Shown: positions 27,721 through 36,437 of the stretch, in pieces | Position numbering within the stretch: the first letter of the stretch is position 1 | Layout of the letters: the number at the start of each line of letters is the position of its first letter | Assembly (NCBI RefSeq): GCF_013294005.1 | Contig: NZ_JABSNK010000005.1 | Location: 310,001 to 374,000 of the forward strand | Length of the DNA stretch: 64,000 nucleotides | Source: Flavobacterium gelidicaeli | GTDB lineage: Bacteria; Bacteroidota; Bacteroidia; Flavobacteriales; Flavobacteriaceae | Direction of reading: 5' to 3' | Notes under the pieces: generated by a model | Seen by the model: the letters and a program-made list of their open reading frames with translations, nothing else | What the model was told of the DNA's origin: nothing | The model's database searches: none | Made by a program: the position numbers and the translations under genes

Positions 27721-28396
27721 CAAAGTTTAAATTCGTTTTCCCCTTTATAAAATAATTTCTCGCTTAAAATTAGTACAATCTTTTGGGCGTGCCACCACTA
27801 TAAAAAGGGGCATATTCATTTTGCGCTCACAAAGCCCCTTTCTATAGCGCTGTCGGGCTTTCGGCGCTACTTCGGTAGCTTGCCTCAATCCCTCACGCAA
27901 GCAACTACAAGTCTAGTCATTGCGATTAACGAAGCAATCCCGCAAACTAAAGCTCGAAAAGGACTTTTATAAACGGTTGCAATAACCATGATTATTTCAT
28001 TGCCTTCAACGCATCTCACATTGGATTTAATAACAGCCGAGGATTAAATCAATAAAAGCTGTTGGCACCAAATTTAATAAAAGCAACGTCCATAGAATTT
28101 GAAACAGCGCTTACTAACAGATAATCATCAAGAGAATAAAGAAACCTTCGGAAAAATGAGATTATATCTTTTCAAATTAATCTAAAATTGCTACTAAAAT
28201 GTTTTATCACCTTCTTTACATCTCATTTAAAAAAAAAAAACGGGATGTTATGAAAAAATCAAGATATTTTAATCTGTAAAATTATTCTTAAATTAAGTTA
28301 AATCAGAATAATTGTAATAGAAATTTAAACAATAAAAATAAGAATCATTTTTTTAAGCTAAGAAACACCGTAACTCACTAAATTTTCTTGCACCAC
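27721..28396. other. Long intergenic region, partly repeat-like
   Basis: No gene was found. The stretch 27788-27965 is less AT-rich and is built of hairpins: AAAGGGGC/GCCCCTTT, TAGCGC/GCGCTA and GCTAC-TTCG-GTAGC. It includes GTCATTGCGA...ACGAAGCAATC, which resembles a short dispersed repeat seen in several bacterial genomes. 28024-28063 holds two interleaved inverted repeats (GATTTAAT/ATTAAATC and AACAGC/GCTGTT). The remainder to the MFS promoter is AT-rich and featureless. Confidence 0.5.
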
Positions 28397-28426
28397 TTGA
28401 TGACAATATAGGTATTCGTAAATTTG
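28397..28426 (+). promoter_or_regulatory. Promoter (TTG-N19-TAAATTTG) of the MFS gene
   Basis: TTG at 28397-28399 and TAAATTTG at 28419-28426, with 19 nt spacing, match the full Bacteroidota consensus. The leader to ATG 28495 would be about 62 nt. Confidence 0.65.
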
Positions 28427-28494
28427 AGAAAAACAATAAACATTCATTTTCTACCTAATATCTAAAGGTGGTTTTGAATTTTGGAATTCAAATT

Positions 28495-29742
28495 ATGCAA
28501 TCAAATACAACTTCCTATACTAAAAATCCCTACTTACTAGCTTGGTTTTTTGGTTTGATCTTTTACTTTTTAGAATATGCTGTCCGCTCAGCACCAAGCG
28601 TCATGATTCCAGAACTTTCACACGCTTTTACAACCTCAACAAAGGGAGTAAGCACTGTTATAGGAATGTATTACTTGACCTATTCTATTACGAGTTTAAT
28701 TGCTGGAATTGCTCTGGATAAACTTGGAGCAAAATACCCCTTATCAATTGGAACCATCATTGTAGGTCTGGGATGTATTTTATTTGCCGCATCCAGTATT
28801 TATGATGGCTATATTGGTAGACTTTTACAAGGGGCAGGTTCAGCAATGGCTTTTCCTGCTTGTGTATATTTAGCTTCTAAAGCTTTTTCACCCCGCAAAC
28901 TAGCAACTGCTATTGGAGCAACACAATCACTAGGAATGCTTGGCGGCTCAGCTGGACAATTCATCATAGGACCCGCTATTAAAAACGGCTATAGCTTGCT
29001 TTTTATATGGATTGGTATGGGAATCTTGATTATTGCAGTTGGTATTTTTATACTTTACATCACACCACAAGACAAAACTGAATTAGCTATTAAAAAAGCT
29101 CAAAAAGGCGGACTATTATCACCTTATAAAATTGTTTTTAGTAATTCACAAAGTTATTTATCTGGCGCAATTTCAGGACTCTTGTTTGCCCCTACCACTA
29201 TTTTTGCAATGACTTGGGGAGTTGCCTTCTTTCAAAAAGACCGTATGATGGATTTTGAATCGGCCACACTCGTGAGCGCTTGTGTCGCCTTAGGATGGGC
29301 TGTAGGTTGTCCTTTAATGGGATGGATAGCAGACCAAATAGGCCGAAGAAAGCCTGTTTTAATAACAGGAGCGTTACTGATGATTGCTAATTTATTGCAA
29401 TTACTTTATTTTCCAGAAATCTACCCTGCCTATATCAGTACATTTCTTTTAGGTGTAGCCTCTGGTGCAGCTATGATTCCGTATTCCATAATCAAAGAAA
29501 GTAATCCCGACAGTGTTAAAGGAAGCGCAACTGGAGCTATTAATTTCTTAACCTTTGGTGTCACCTCTTTATTGGGACCATTATTTGGTAATTTGTATGG
29601 AAATACTTTGGCGACAGCTGTAGACAAGGAAAGCCATTTTCAATGTGCAGGATTATTTTGGGTAATTGGTATTGGAATTGCGATTGTTTTTGCTTTGCTA
29701 TTAAAAGAAACCGGTAAGAAAAAACAAGAACTTGTTGCATAA
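28495..29742 (+). CDS. Major facilitator superfamily transporter
   Basis: 415 residues from the ATG at 28495; a GTG at 28468 is in frame but adds only nine residues with no homology value. About 12 transmembrane helices in two bundles are visible, with the MFS loop 2-3 signature as DKLGAKYPLSIG and its second-half counterpart ADQIGRRKPVLITG. The early APSVMIPEL, GAGSAMAFPAC and ATQSLGMLGG segments resemble anion/sugar-phosphate type MFS carriers. The substrate is unknown. The gene stands alone behind a clear promoter. Confidence 0.88.
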   Translation: MQSNTTSYTKNPYLLAWFFGLIFYFLEYAVRSAPSVMIPELSHAFTTSTKGVSTVIGMYYLTYSITSLIAGIALDKLGAKYPLSIGTIIVGLGCILFAASSIYDGYIGRLLQGAGSAMAFPACVYLASKAFSPRKLATAIGATQSLGMLGGSAGQFIIGPAIKNGYSLLFIWIGMGILIIAVGIFILYITPQDKTELAIKKAQKGGLLSPYKIVFSNSQSYLSGAISGLLFAPTTIFAMTWGVAFFQKDRMMDFESATLVSACVALGWAVGCPLMGWIADQIGRRKPVLITGALLMIANLLQLLYFPEIYPAYISTFLLGVASGAAMIPYSIIKESNPDSVKGSATGAINFLTFGVTSLLGPLFGNLYGNTLATAVDKESHFQCAGLFWVIGIGIAIVFALLLKETGKKKQELVA

Positions 29743-29918
29743 AGCAGCCTTGCTTGAATTTTAAAAGAAGGTCATATTGCAAGGTAGTATAATTTTTAGA
29801 GCATGACAACGCTGTTTCACGGAATGACTGCGCTTGAATTGATTTCAAAAAAAGCAGCTTTTAATTAACTGCAAAAGTACTTATATTTACCATTCACAAA
29901 TCAATAAAATCCTTCTTC

Positions 29919-30980
29919 GTGAAATCTAAATACCTACTGCCTCTATTTCTTGTTATTCAAATAATTGCTTTACAAATTCTTGCTTATTTTCCAGAAAGTA
30001 TTGAGGAACATTACAGCAACGGAATCTACCCGATTATCACCTATTTTTCGAGAATTTTATTTGGCTTATTTCCCTTTTCTGTAGGAGATTGTATTTATAT
30101 TATATTGATTTTCTTTATTTTAAGATGGTTTTGGAACAAAAGAAAATCATGGAAGTTACAATGGAAAAACAACCTACTTACGGTATTGAGTTTCTTCTCG
30201 GTTTTTTACTTTCTATTTCATCTCCTTTGGGCTTTGAATTATTACCGCGAGCCGCTATTTGAAAAAATGGAAATCCAAAAAGAATATACTGATGTCGAGT
30301 TAATCGGTTTCACTAAAAAACTGATTGCAAAAACAAATGCAATCCACAGTCAAATAACGAAAAACGATAGTCTGAAAGTGGTTTTTCCTTACACGGAAGC
30401 TGCGGTTTTTAAAATGAATTTGAATGGCTATGAAAATCTAGCCAAAGAACATGATTATTTTACCTTCACGAACTTGAGCACAAAGAAATCTTTAATTAGC
30501 TTGCCTTTATCTTATATGGGATTTAGCGGGTATTTGAATCCGTTTACCAATGAAGCACAGGTAAATAGCTTAATACCTTTGTATGGGTTTCCTACCACAG
30601 TAAACCACGAAATGGCACATCAAATGGGTTATGCCAGCGAAAGTGAATGTAATTTTATTGGGTTTATGGCTTCAATAAAAAATGACAATTTATATTTTAA
30701 ATACTCAGGATATAGTTTTGCCTTGAGCTATTGCTTGAGCAGTATTAGGACACAAAACGAGCAAGTTTTCAAAGAAATTATAAAAACTGTCCATCCAGGA
30801 ATTCTTAAAAACTATAAAGAAAGTGATCAATTTTGGATCGATTATCAATCTCCAATTGAAAAAGGATTTCACCTCTTTTATGATACTTTTTTAAAAATAA
30901 ACCAGCAAAAAGAAGGCATTAACAGCTACAGCAAATTTGTCGACTTGATGGTTAATTATTATCACAAAAGGGAATTATAG
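29919..30980 (+). CDS. DUF3810-like membrane protein with HExxH motif
   Basis: 353 residues, GTG start at 29919 (no in-frame ATG fits). Three N-terminal membrane helices (about 5-22, 40-65, 85-110) precede a periplasmic or cytoplasmic domain. Near residue 229 it has NHEMAHQMGYASESECNFIGF, that is HExxH followed by a downstream Glu, the zinc-metallopeptidase arrangement. The layout matches DUF3810 of Bacteroidota, usually taken as a putative membrane zinc protease. No substrate is known. Confidence 0.78.
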   Translation: MKSKYLLPLFLVIQIIALQILAYFPESIEEHYSNGIYPIITYFSRILFGLFPFSVGDCIYIILIFFILRWFWNKRKSWKLQWKNNLLTVLSFFSVFYFLFHLLWALNYYREPLFEKMEIQKEYTDVELIGFTKKLIAKTNAIHSQITKNDSLKVVFPYTEAAVFKMNLNGYENLAKEHDYFTFTNLSTKKSLISLPLSYMGFSGYLNPFTNEAQVNSLIPLYGFPTTVNHEMAHQMGYASESECNFIGFMASIKNDNLYFKYSGYSFALSYCLSSIRTQNEQVFKEIIKTVHPGILKNYKESDQFWIDYQSPIEKGFHLFYDTFLKINQQKEGINSYSKFVDLMVNYYHKREL

Positions 30981-31076
30981 TCTTAAATAAAACTAAATTC
31001 CCAAACCAGTAAAGCTCTTTTCATTTGTTTCTCCCTTATAAAACTTAGCAACTTTGACACTTTAAAAAAAACAAAG

Positions 31077-32381
31077 CTAAACCTCATCAGTTGTAAAAGT
31101 TGTAAAGCTTTTCTTTTTATATGGCCTTATAATTAATCTTCCTTCACGGTCAAAACGAATGTAATTGTACACCCAGTTTAAGAATACAACAGCTTTGTTT
31201 TTAAATCCAATTAAAGAAAACAAGTGTACAAACATCCATACAAACCAAGCAAAAACACCGCTAAAATGGTAATGAGGCAAATCAACCACGGCTTTATTAC
31301 GGCCTATAGTTGCCATAGAACCTTTGTCATTGTATTTAAAAGCTTTCATTGGTTTTTTATTGATCAACCTCACTAGGTTCTCCCCTAGCGCTTTACCCTG
31401 CTGCAAAGCAGGCTGGGCCATCATAGGATGTCCTTGCGGATATTCATCTGACTCCATTGAAGCAATATCGCCCACGGCAAAAATATCATCATAACCCTTA
31501 ACCTGGCTGAATTCATTCACTCTTACGCGCTCAACTCTTTCTACAAGCGAGTCTGCAGTAAGCCCTGCTATCAAAGCACCTTGAACACCTGCTGTCCAAA
31601 TTAAAGTAGCCGTTTCAAAAGTTAAGTCGGAATTTGTTGTTGCAGTACGTCCGTCATAATTAGTTACCCGAACGTTTTTCCAGATGGTAACTCCTAGGCT
31701 TTCTAAAAATTTTTCGGCAGCTAAGGAAGACTTTTCACTCATTGTATTTAAAATTCGGTCTCCACTTTGAATCAGGTTGATTTGCATTCTAGCAATATCT
31801 AAGTCGGGGTAATCTTTTTGTAAAATGGCCTTTTTCATTTCGGCTAAAGCTCCTGCAAGCTCTACCCCTGTAGGTCCGCCACCTACAAGTACAAAATTAA
31901 TCAAGCTGTTTTGCTCAACAGTATCTTTGGTTAGTACTGCTTGCTCAAAATTTTCGAGAATAAGACTTCTAATATTTAGTGACTGCGGTATGGTTTTCAT
32001 GGCCATACTGTATCGTTTTATATCTCTATTACCAAAATAATTTGTTTTGGATCCTGTAGCAATAACTAGGTAGTCATAAGTAAGATTCCCTATTTCGGTA
32101 ACGATCTGTTTGTTTTTAGTATCAATTTCCTGAACTGAAGTTAGTCTAAAATAACAGTCGTCATATTCTTGAATTACTTTGCGAATAGGATAAGCAATTG
32201 ACCCAGCCTCAAGTCCGCCAGTAGCTACTTGATATAGCAGAGGTTGAAATGTATGGTAATTGTGCTTGTCTAAAAGCACGACTTGCACCGCTTGGTTTTT
32301 AAGTTGTTTTGCCAATGCGATTCCGGCGAAACCGCCTCCTATAATAACAATTCTTGGTAAAGACGAATCAGGTATGTTCAT
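31077..32381 (-). CDS. Type II NADH:quinone oxidoreductase (NDH-2)
   Basis: 434 residues. FAD-binding Rossmann motif IIGGGFAGIALAKQL at the N-terminus, NYHTFQPLLYQVATGGL (conserved NDH-2 region), the NADH-binding motif VLVGGGPTGVELAGALAEM (about 165-185), and IFAVGDIA near the second FAD contact. A C-terminal hydrophobic segment (about 370-400, FAWFVWMFVHLFSLIGF) anchors it to the membrane. It passes electrons from NADH to menaquinone without proton pumping. The gene is solitary. Confidence 0.93.
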   Translation of the reverse strand: MNIPDSSLPRIVIIGGGFAGIALAKQLKNQAVQVVLLDKHNYHTFQPLLYQVATGGLEAGSIAYPIRKVIQEYDDCYFRLTSVQEIDTKNKQIVTEIGNLTYDYLVIATGSKTNYFGNRDIKRYSMAMKTIPQSLNIRSLILENFEQAVLTKDTVEQNSLINFVLVGGGPTGVELAGALAEMKKAILQKDYPDLDIARMQINLIQSGDRILNTMSEKSSLAAEKFLESLGVTIWKNVRVTNYDGRTATTNSDLTFETATLIWTAGVQGALIAGLTADSLVERVERVRVNEFSQVKGYDDIFAVGDIASMESDEYPQGHPMMAQPALQQGKALGENLVRLINKKPMKAFKYNDKGSMATIGRNKAVVDLPHYHFSGVFAWFVWMFVHLFSLIGFKNKAVVFLNWVYNYIRFDREGRLIIRPYKKKSFTTFTTDEV

Positions 32382-32708
32382 GTTTGTGTTGCTTCAATAT
32401 TGCTGCGTTTCAAATATACAATCTTCTTGTTTTATTTGCGCACTCTCTTACATATTAAATATAATTTTTCGTTTTTAAAACTACTCATTGAACCTTTATT
32501 TTATAGGAAGTTATAGGAAATAGACGCCGTTAAATAGCCCCGATGGCAATGAAAATCCTCCCGCTTTTTTCGGGAGATTGTAATGTACAGCGGGACAACT
32601 GTTCCTATAAATTTTAAATGTGGTGCTCCAAAAAATTAAAAGCGATTTTTTACTCAAAAAAGTAGTTTACCTTGTAACAAAATCAAGCTTTAGGTAACTA
32701 ACGTATAT
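32382..32708. other. 327-nt intergenic region with one stem-loop element
   Basis: It lies between divergent NDH-2 and sigma factor genes. A minus-strand TATATTTG (32411-32418) may serve NDH-2. The stem-loop element at 32535-32607 fills the middle. No clear promoter for the sigma factor gene was found. Confidence 0.5.
32535..32607 (+). repeat. Dispersed stem-loop element, copy B
   Basis: A 73-nt element with a perfect CTCCCG/CGGGAG hairpin (32558-32576). Its flanks align with copy A (18051-18126, opposite strand): TAGCCCCGAT, AA-G--ATCCT, then AGAT and CAGCGGGA. Confidence 0.6.
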
Positions 32709-33203
32709 ATGACTGAAAATCTAGAACATTCTTTTGTACAGCAGCTGCAGGAAAATCAGAATATAATCCACAAGATATGTAGGCTATATACTGATTGTGA
32801 GGACTCGCACAAAGATTTGTTTCAAGAAGTTACGATTCAGTTATGGAAAGCTTTTCCGAAGTTTAGAGGGGACAGCAAATTTTCTACGTGGGCATATCGT
32901 GTTGCGCTAAACACTGCAATTACTTTATACCGAAAAAACAAGCGCTCGATTGCGACAGTTGAATATGAAAGCAGGCAACATTTTACTAAGGAAATTGAAT
33001 ATAATTACGAAGAAGAGGAGCAAATAAAGCTCATGTATAAAGCAGTTTACCAATTAAATGACATTGAAAAAGCGTTGATCTTTATGTATTTAGAAGATAA
33101 AGATTATCGTGAAATTGCAGAAACGTTAGGTATTAGCGAGGTTAATGCAAGGGTAAAAATGAATAGAATAAAAGGAAAACTAAAGAAAATATTAAATCCT
33201 TAA
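32709..33203 (+). CDS. ECF-type sigma-70 factor
   Basis: 164 residues, typical ECF size. Region 2 is visible as DLFQEVTIQLWKAFPKFRG followed by FSTWAYRVALNTAI, and region 4 as DIEKALIFMYLEDKDYREIAETLGISEVNARVKMNRIKGKLKK. The downstream gene begins 7 nt after the stop and encodes a membrane protein, a likely partner in control. The target promoters are unknown. Confidence 0.93.
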   Translation: MTENLEHSFVQQLQENQNIIHKICRLYTDCEDSHKDLFQEVTIQLWKAFPKFRGDSKFSTWAYRVALNTAITLYRKNKRSIATVEYESRQHFTKEIEYNYEEEEQIKLMYKAVYQLNDIEKALIFMYLEDKDYREIAETLGISEVNARVKMNRIKGKLKKILNP

Positions 33204-33209
33204 AGAATT

Positions 33210-33842
33210 ATGAAAGAGCTGGATTTACTAAAAAAAGACTGGAAAAAGAATGAGAATTCTTTTGAGCAGGTATCAGAGATTGACATTTATAAAATGATTC
33301 ATAAAAAGTCATCTTCTATCGTGAAGTGGATTTTAATAATAAGCATATTAGAGATTTTGTTGTGGACGGCGGTAAACATTTGTTTTGACACAGATCATTA
33401 TACAAAACCAATAAATGCTCCTGGATTAATGTTTCTATCAAAAAGTTTAAATTATTGTGGGTATGCAATAACATTAGTTTTTGTCTATTTATTTTATAGA
33501 AATTATATTAAAATTTCTGCTACAGTATCTACAAAATACTTAATGAAAGATATTTTAAGAACAAGAAAGACTGTACAATATTATGTTATCTATAATTTAG
33601 CAATGATCATTATTAACTTTATAATAGCCTTTATTATAAGCTTAAAATATGTACCCGAAATTACGTTGTTAAGTGAAAAAATAGCAAATAATAGTAAGGT
33701 TATGTTAATAACAGTAGTGGTAGCAATAATGACTATCGCAGTATTTTTTGGATTTTTCTGGTTGTTCTATAGGTTATTGTATGGAATTTTACTTAGAAGA
33801 TTGCTTACCAATTATAAAGAATTGAAGAAGATAGACTTGTAG
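33210..33842 (+). CDS. Membrane protein paired with the ECF sigma factor (possible anti-sigma)
   Basis: 210 residues. A soluble N-terminal segment of about 35 residues (MKELDLLKKDWKKNENSFEQVSE...) is followed by four hydrophobic helices (about 38-58, 75-98, 128-150, 160-190) and a short basic C-terminus. It directly follows the sigma gene (6-nt gap), the usual place for an anti-sigma factor. No zinc-binding HxxxCxxC anti-sigma motif is present, so the role is inferred from position only. A terminator follows. Confidence 0.65.
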   Translation: MKELDLLKKDWKKNENSFEQVSEIDIYKMIHKKSSSIVKWILIISILEILLWTAVNICFDTDHYTKPINAPGLMFLSKSLNYCGYAITLVFVYLFYRNYIKISATVSTKYLMKDILRTRKTVQYYVIYNLAMIIINFIIAFIISLKYVPEITLLSEKIANNSKVMLITVVVAIMTIAVFFGFFWLFYRLLYGILLRRLLTNYKELKKIDL

Positions 33843-33869
33843 TAGTGGTATTTATTTTTTTCAAATAAA

Positions 33870-33911
33870 AAACCCAGCAATTTTAATTAGTTGCTGGGTT
33901 TGTTTTTTTTT
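33870..33911. terminator. Bidirectional terminator
   Basis: AAACCCAGCAA/TTGCTGGGTTT, 11-bp perfect stem with 10-nt loop, followed by a long T-run on the plus strand and preceded by A/T-rich sequence on the other side. It separates the sigma operon from the convergent acyltransferase gene. Confidence 0.88.
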
Positions 33912-33922
33912 TTATAAAGAAT

Positions 33923-34747
33923 CTAGTTTTTCTTTTCTTTATAACTGTATCTTCTGCGTGAGTTTAATTTTTCTTCTTCCTCTAAAATCTCCTCAGGAAT
34001 TACTTTTAAAAACGAAGGATGCTGTTCAATAGCATACTCTACTTTCTCTACAATTTCATCAATTGTATCGTTATCATAATCAATTACCAAGGGTTCTTTT
34101 ATGATGAAAGACTGCAAAATTCCTTTCTTTTTCATGCGTAATCCTTTTTTATCGAATGAGCGTCTAAATCCATCAATAACAATAGGTACAACAATAGGAC
34201 GGTGTTCTTTTATAATATGAGCCGTTCCTTTACGAACCGGTTTGAATGCTTTTGTAGTTCCTTGCGGAAAAGTGATCACCCAGCCATCATCAAGTGCTAA
34301 TTTTATACTTTCAGTATCATTAGGATTGACATCTTTTTTATCAACTACATCAACTCCTTTTTCTCTCCACGTTCGCTCTACCGAAATGGCTCCTGCATAA
34401 GCCATAATTCTAGGCAATAAACCGGCTTGCATAGTTTCCTTTGCTGCAACGTAGTAAAAATTCATTTTAGGATTCCATAAATAACCCACGTTTATTATGT
34501 TGTTTTCTCTCCCTTTTAAACTGGCATTAAAAACATGAAACATAGCCACTACATCAGCAAAATAGGTTTGATGATTGGATATAAAAAGTACATTTCTATC
34601 GGGCAAACTTCTGATTATTTCAGAACCTTCAATTTTCAATTCATTAAAACCTCTATAGCGCCTATGAGTTGCTGCACCAAAAATTCTGATCAACCACTTT
34701 TTTAAGAACAGGATATGACCAAAAGGATTTCGCTTAAATAATCCCAT
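33923..34747 (-). CDS. Lysophospholipid acyltransferase-like (PlsC/LPLAT family), variant motifs
   Basis: 274 residues. The LPLAT fold is evident: block I FISNHQTYFADVVAM, block III WVITFPQGTTKAFKPVRKGTAHI and block IV IVVPIVIDGF. Block I departs from the standard NHxxxxD by one extra residue (H-x5-D), and block III has FPQGTT instead of FPEGTR, so the usual Glu and Arg are replaced. The enzyme may still acylate a lyso-lipid at the inner membrane; the substrate is not certain. A -7-like element (TAAGTTTG, minus strand, 34781-34788) lies 33 nt upstream. Confidence 0.82.
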   Translation of the reverse strand: MGLFKRNPFGHILFLKKWLIRIFGAATHRRYRGFNELKIEGSEIIRSLPDRNVLFISNHQTYFADVVAMFHVFNASLKGRENNIINVGYLWNPKMNFYYVAAKETMQAGLLPRIMAYAGAISVERTWREKGVDVVDKKDVNPNDTESIKLALDDGWVITFPQGTTKAFKPVRKGTAHIIKEHRPIVVPIVIDGFRRSFDKKGLRMKKKGILQSFIIKEPLVIDYDNDTIDEIVEKVEYAIEQHPSFLKVIPEEILEEEEKLNSRRRYSYKEKKN

Positions 34748-34780
34748 AAAATTGTGTATTAATTTTCTAAATTAGAGCTA

Positions 34781-34788
34781 CAAACTTA
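34781..34788 (-). promoter_or_regulatory. Candidate -7 element for the acyltransferase gene
   Basis: TAAGTTTG on the minus strand, 33 nt before the ATG; no well-placed -33 TTG. Confidence 0.4.
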
Positions 34789-34876
34789 CGGAATTTATTT
34801 TTATGCTAATTTCCATTTGTGCTCTGAGACTGTTAAAATACGAGAAATAAACTAGTATTAATTACTAAATTACTAC

Positions 34877-35515
34877 TCATTTTAAAACTATTTTCAAAAC
34901 CTCTTTTAACTCACTCAACATCATTGCTGTAGCTCCCCAAACAATATTTCCGTCAATATCAAATGCAGGAACTTTTATATTATTAGCATACGATGTCGTT
35001 AAATTTGTCTCTACCACAATGTTCTCACTAAGAAAAACGGACAACGGTAGTTCAATTATCGCAGCAACTTCGCTAGGTTCTGGAATGAACAAAATTTCCT
35101 CAGTACAGATGCCTAGAAAAGGATGTACCATAAAATTACTTGGCGGAATATACATTGGGGTAAATGGTTTTATGATTTGCATTTTATCGGGATGCACTCC
35201 AACCTCTTCGTGTGTTTCCCTCAAAGCCGTATTGGTAAAAACCACGTCTTCATCTTCGTATTTCCCTCCCGGAAAAGCAACCTGCGCAGAGTGTACGCCC
35301 TTATAGGTATTCCTGACAATTAAAACTAAATGCGTTAGGTCCTCTTTTGGGTAAAACAACATCATTACAGCAGCCACTTTTGGTGCAATTTTAGGCTCTA
35401 ATTGTTTCAAACTTTCTAACCGTTCAACTGGCGCCATAATAGCATGTGCTGCAGCAGCGGGTAATTGAGCTTGAACCAAATTAGGAACATATTTTAAAAA
35501 AGATTGAAAATCCAT
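34877..35515 (-). CDS. CoA pyrophosphatase-type Nudix hydrolase
   Basis: 212 residues from the ATG at 35515 (MDFQSFLKYVPNL...); an in-frame TTG six bases upstream is less likely. The Nudix box is clear: VAFPGGKYEDED followed by TALRETHEEVGV, with the REXXEEXG core intact. The upstream GVHSAQVAFPGG segment and the MYIPPSNFMVHPFLGI segment after the box are typical of the CoA-hydrolysing (NudL) branch, which cleaves CoA to phosphopantetheine and ADP. It is divergent from the DUF4268 gene. Confidence 0.9.
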   Translation of the reverse strand: MDFQSFLKYVPNLVQAQLPAAAAHAIMAPVERLESLKQLEPKIAPKVAAVMMLFYPKEDLTHLVLIVRNTYKGVHSAQVAFPGGKYEDEDVVFTNTALRETHEEVGVHPDKMQIIKPFTPMYIPPSNFMVHPFLGICTEEILFIPEPSEVAAIIELPLSVFLSENIVVETNLTTSYANNIKVPAFDIDGNIVWGATAMMLSELKEVLKIVLK

Positions 35516-35525
35516 AATCAAAGTC

Positions 35526-35533
35526 TATTTTTG
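35526..35533 (+). promoter_or_regulatory. Candidate -7 element for the DUF4268 gene
   Basis: TATTTTTG matches TAnnTTTG, 76 nt before the ATG at 35610. Confidence 0.4.
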
Positions 35534-35609
35534 CAATTAAAACAACATATAAATATAGTTCAGAAAATAGTCGTGCGCAAATTTTCTACAATCTAAATCA
35601 AACTCACCA

Positions 35610-36044
35610 ATGTACAGCAAAGAAGAAACTCAAAAATTAAAAAGAGAATTCTGGGTAACATTCGCAGACAAGTATCCAAGAAAATGGATGCTATACGACA
35701 CTAAAATTAAAGATTTTTCTTTTAAATTTTACGTCGACAATAAAAAAGCCCAAGTTATCATTGATATAGAACCTCGTAATGACGAAACCCGAAATGCCTA
35801 CTTTGATAAACTAGTCGCATTAAAAAATATCTTGAACGATGAATTTATAAAAGACCTCGTTTACGAACAAAACTACACCTTAGAAAGCGGAAAAACAATC
35901 AGCCGAATTTGGGTTGAAAAACTAGGCGTAGGTGTTAGTAATAGAAATTATTGGGATACAATATTTGAGTTTTTCAATGAAAAGATGAATGCTTTAGAAC
36001 TTTTTTATCTAGAATATGATGACTTTATCAAAGACATCAATTAA
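35610..36044 (+). CDS. DUF4268-like protein
   Basis: 144 residues, soluble, no signal peptide. The pattern KREFWVTFADKYPRKWMLYDTKIKDFSFKFYVD... and IWVEKLGVGVSNRNYWDTIFEFFNEKM is that of DUF4268, a small alpha/beta domain sometimes fused to DNA-modification or nuclease-related proteins. Here it stands alone, and no function can be assigned. It ends before a bidirectional terminator. Confidence 0.75.
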   Translation: MYSKEETQKLKREFWVTFADKYPRKWMLYDTKIKDFSFKFYVDNKKAQVIIDIEPRNDETRNAYFDKLVALKNILNDEFIKDLVYEQNYTLESGKTISRIWVEKLGVGVSNRNYWDTIFEFFNEKMNALELFYLEYDDFIKDIN

Positions 36045-36079
36045 TTTTTAAAGAAACATTTTCATTTGTTTTATAAATC

Positions 36080-36120
36080 AAAAAGAAGCTACCAGAGTAT
36101 TTACTGACAGCTTCTTTTTT
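36080..36120. terminator. Bidirectional terminator
   Basis: AAAAAGAAGCT/AGCTTCTTTTT, 11-bp stem with an 18-nt loop and T-run on the plus strand. It lies between convergent DUF4268 and DUF721 genes. Confidence 0.75.
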
Positions 36121-36140
36121 TGGTTTAAACCAATTTTTTT

Positions 36141-36437
36141 TTACCTTAACACAACAGTCAAAACTACATCGCGCCTTAGTTCTTCATTGATCATTTTTAC
36201 AATCTTTGCTTTTCCATGGCTTAACTCTTCTCTTAAAACTGATGATGTTAGCTCTACATACAATGTACTCCCTTTTAAAACTACATTTCGGGTATAACTA
36301 TTTACACCGTTTCCCATCAAGTTGGTCCAAGCATCCTTAACGTCAATTTGATCCATGCCAGGCTGCAATTTATTTACTTTAATAATCTGCTGTAAAACAT
36401 CCCCCACCGTACTCTGATTATTTAGTCTCTTTGCCAT
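36141..36437 (-). CDS. DUF721 (DciA-like) protein
   Basis: 98 residues with the DUF721 pattern: VGDVLQQIIKVNKLQPGMDQIDVKDAWTNLMG, then SSVLREELSHGKAKIVKMINEEL. DUF721 includes DciA, which loads the replicative helicase in bacteria lacking DnaC; the Bacteroidota form is short and its role is less well tested. The first 20 nt overlap the end of the upstream lipoprotein gene, so the two are translated from one message. Confidence 0.85.
   Translation of the reverse strand: MAKRLNNQSTVGDVLQQIIKVNKLQPGMDQIDVKDAWTNLMGNGVNSYTRNVVLKGSTLYVELTSSVLREELSHGKAKIVKMINEELRRDVVLTVVLR

Noticed and set aside
28024..28063. Possible attC-like site in the pepD-MFS gap (AACAGC...GCTGTTGG)
   Set aside because: Too short, no CG^TT boundary with a complementary unit start, and no cassette-like gene beside it.
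32709..33842. Toxin-antitoxin pair
   Set aside because: The first gene has clear sigma-70 regions 2 and 4, the second is a multi-helix membrane protein; sigma and partner is the better reading.
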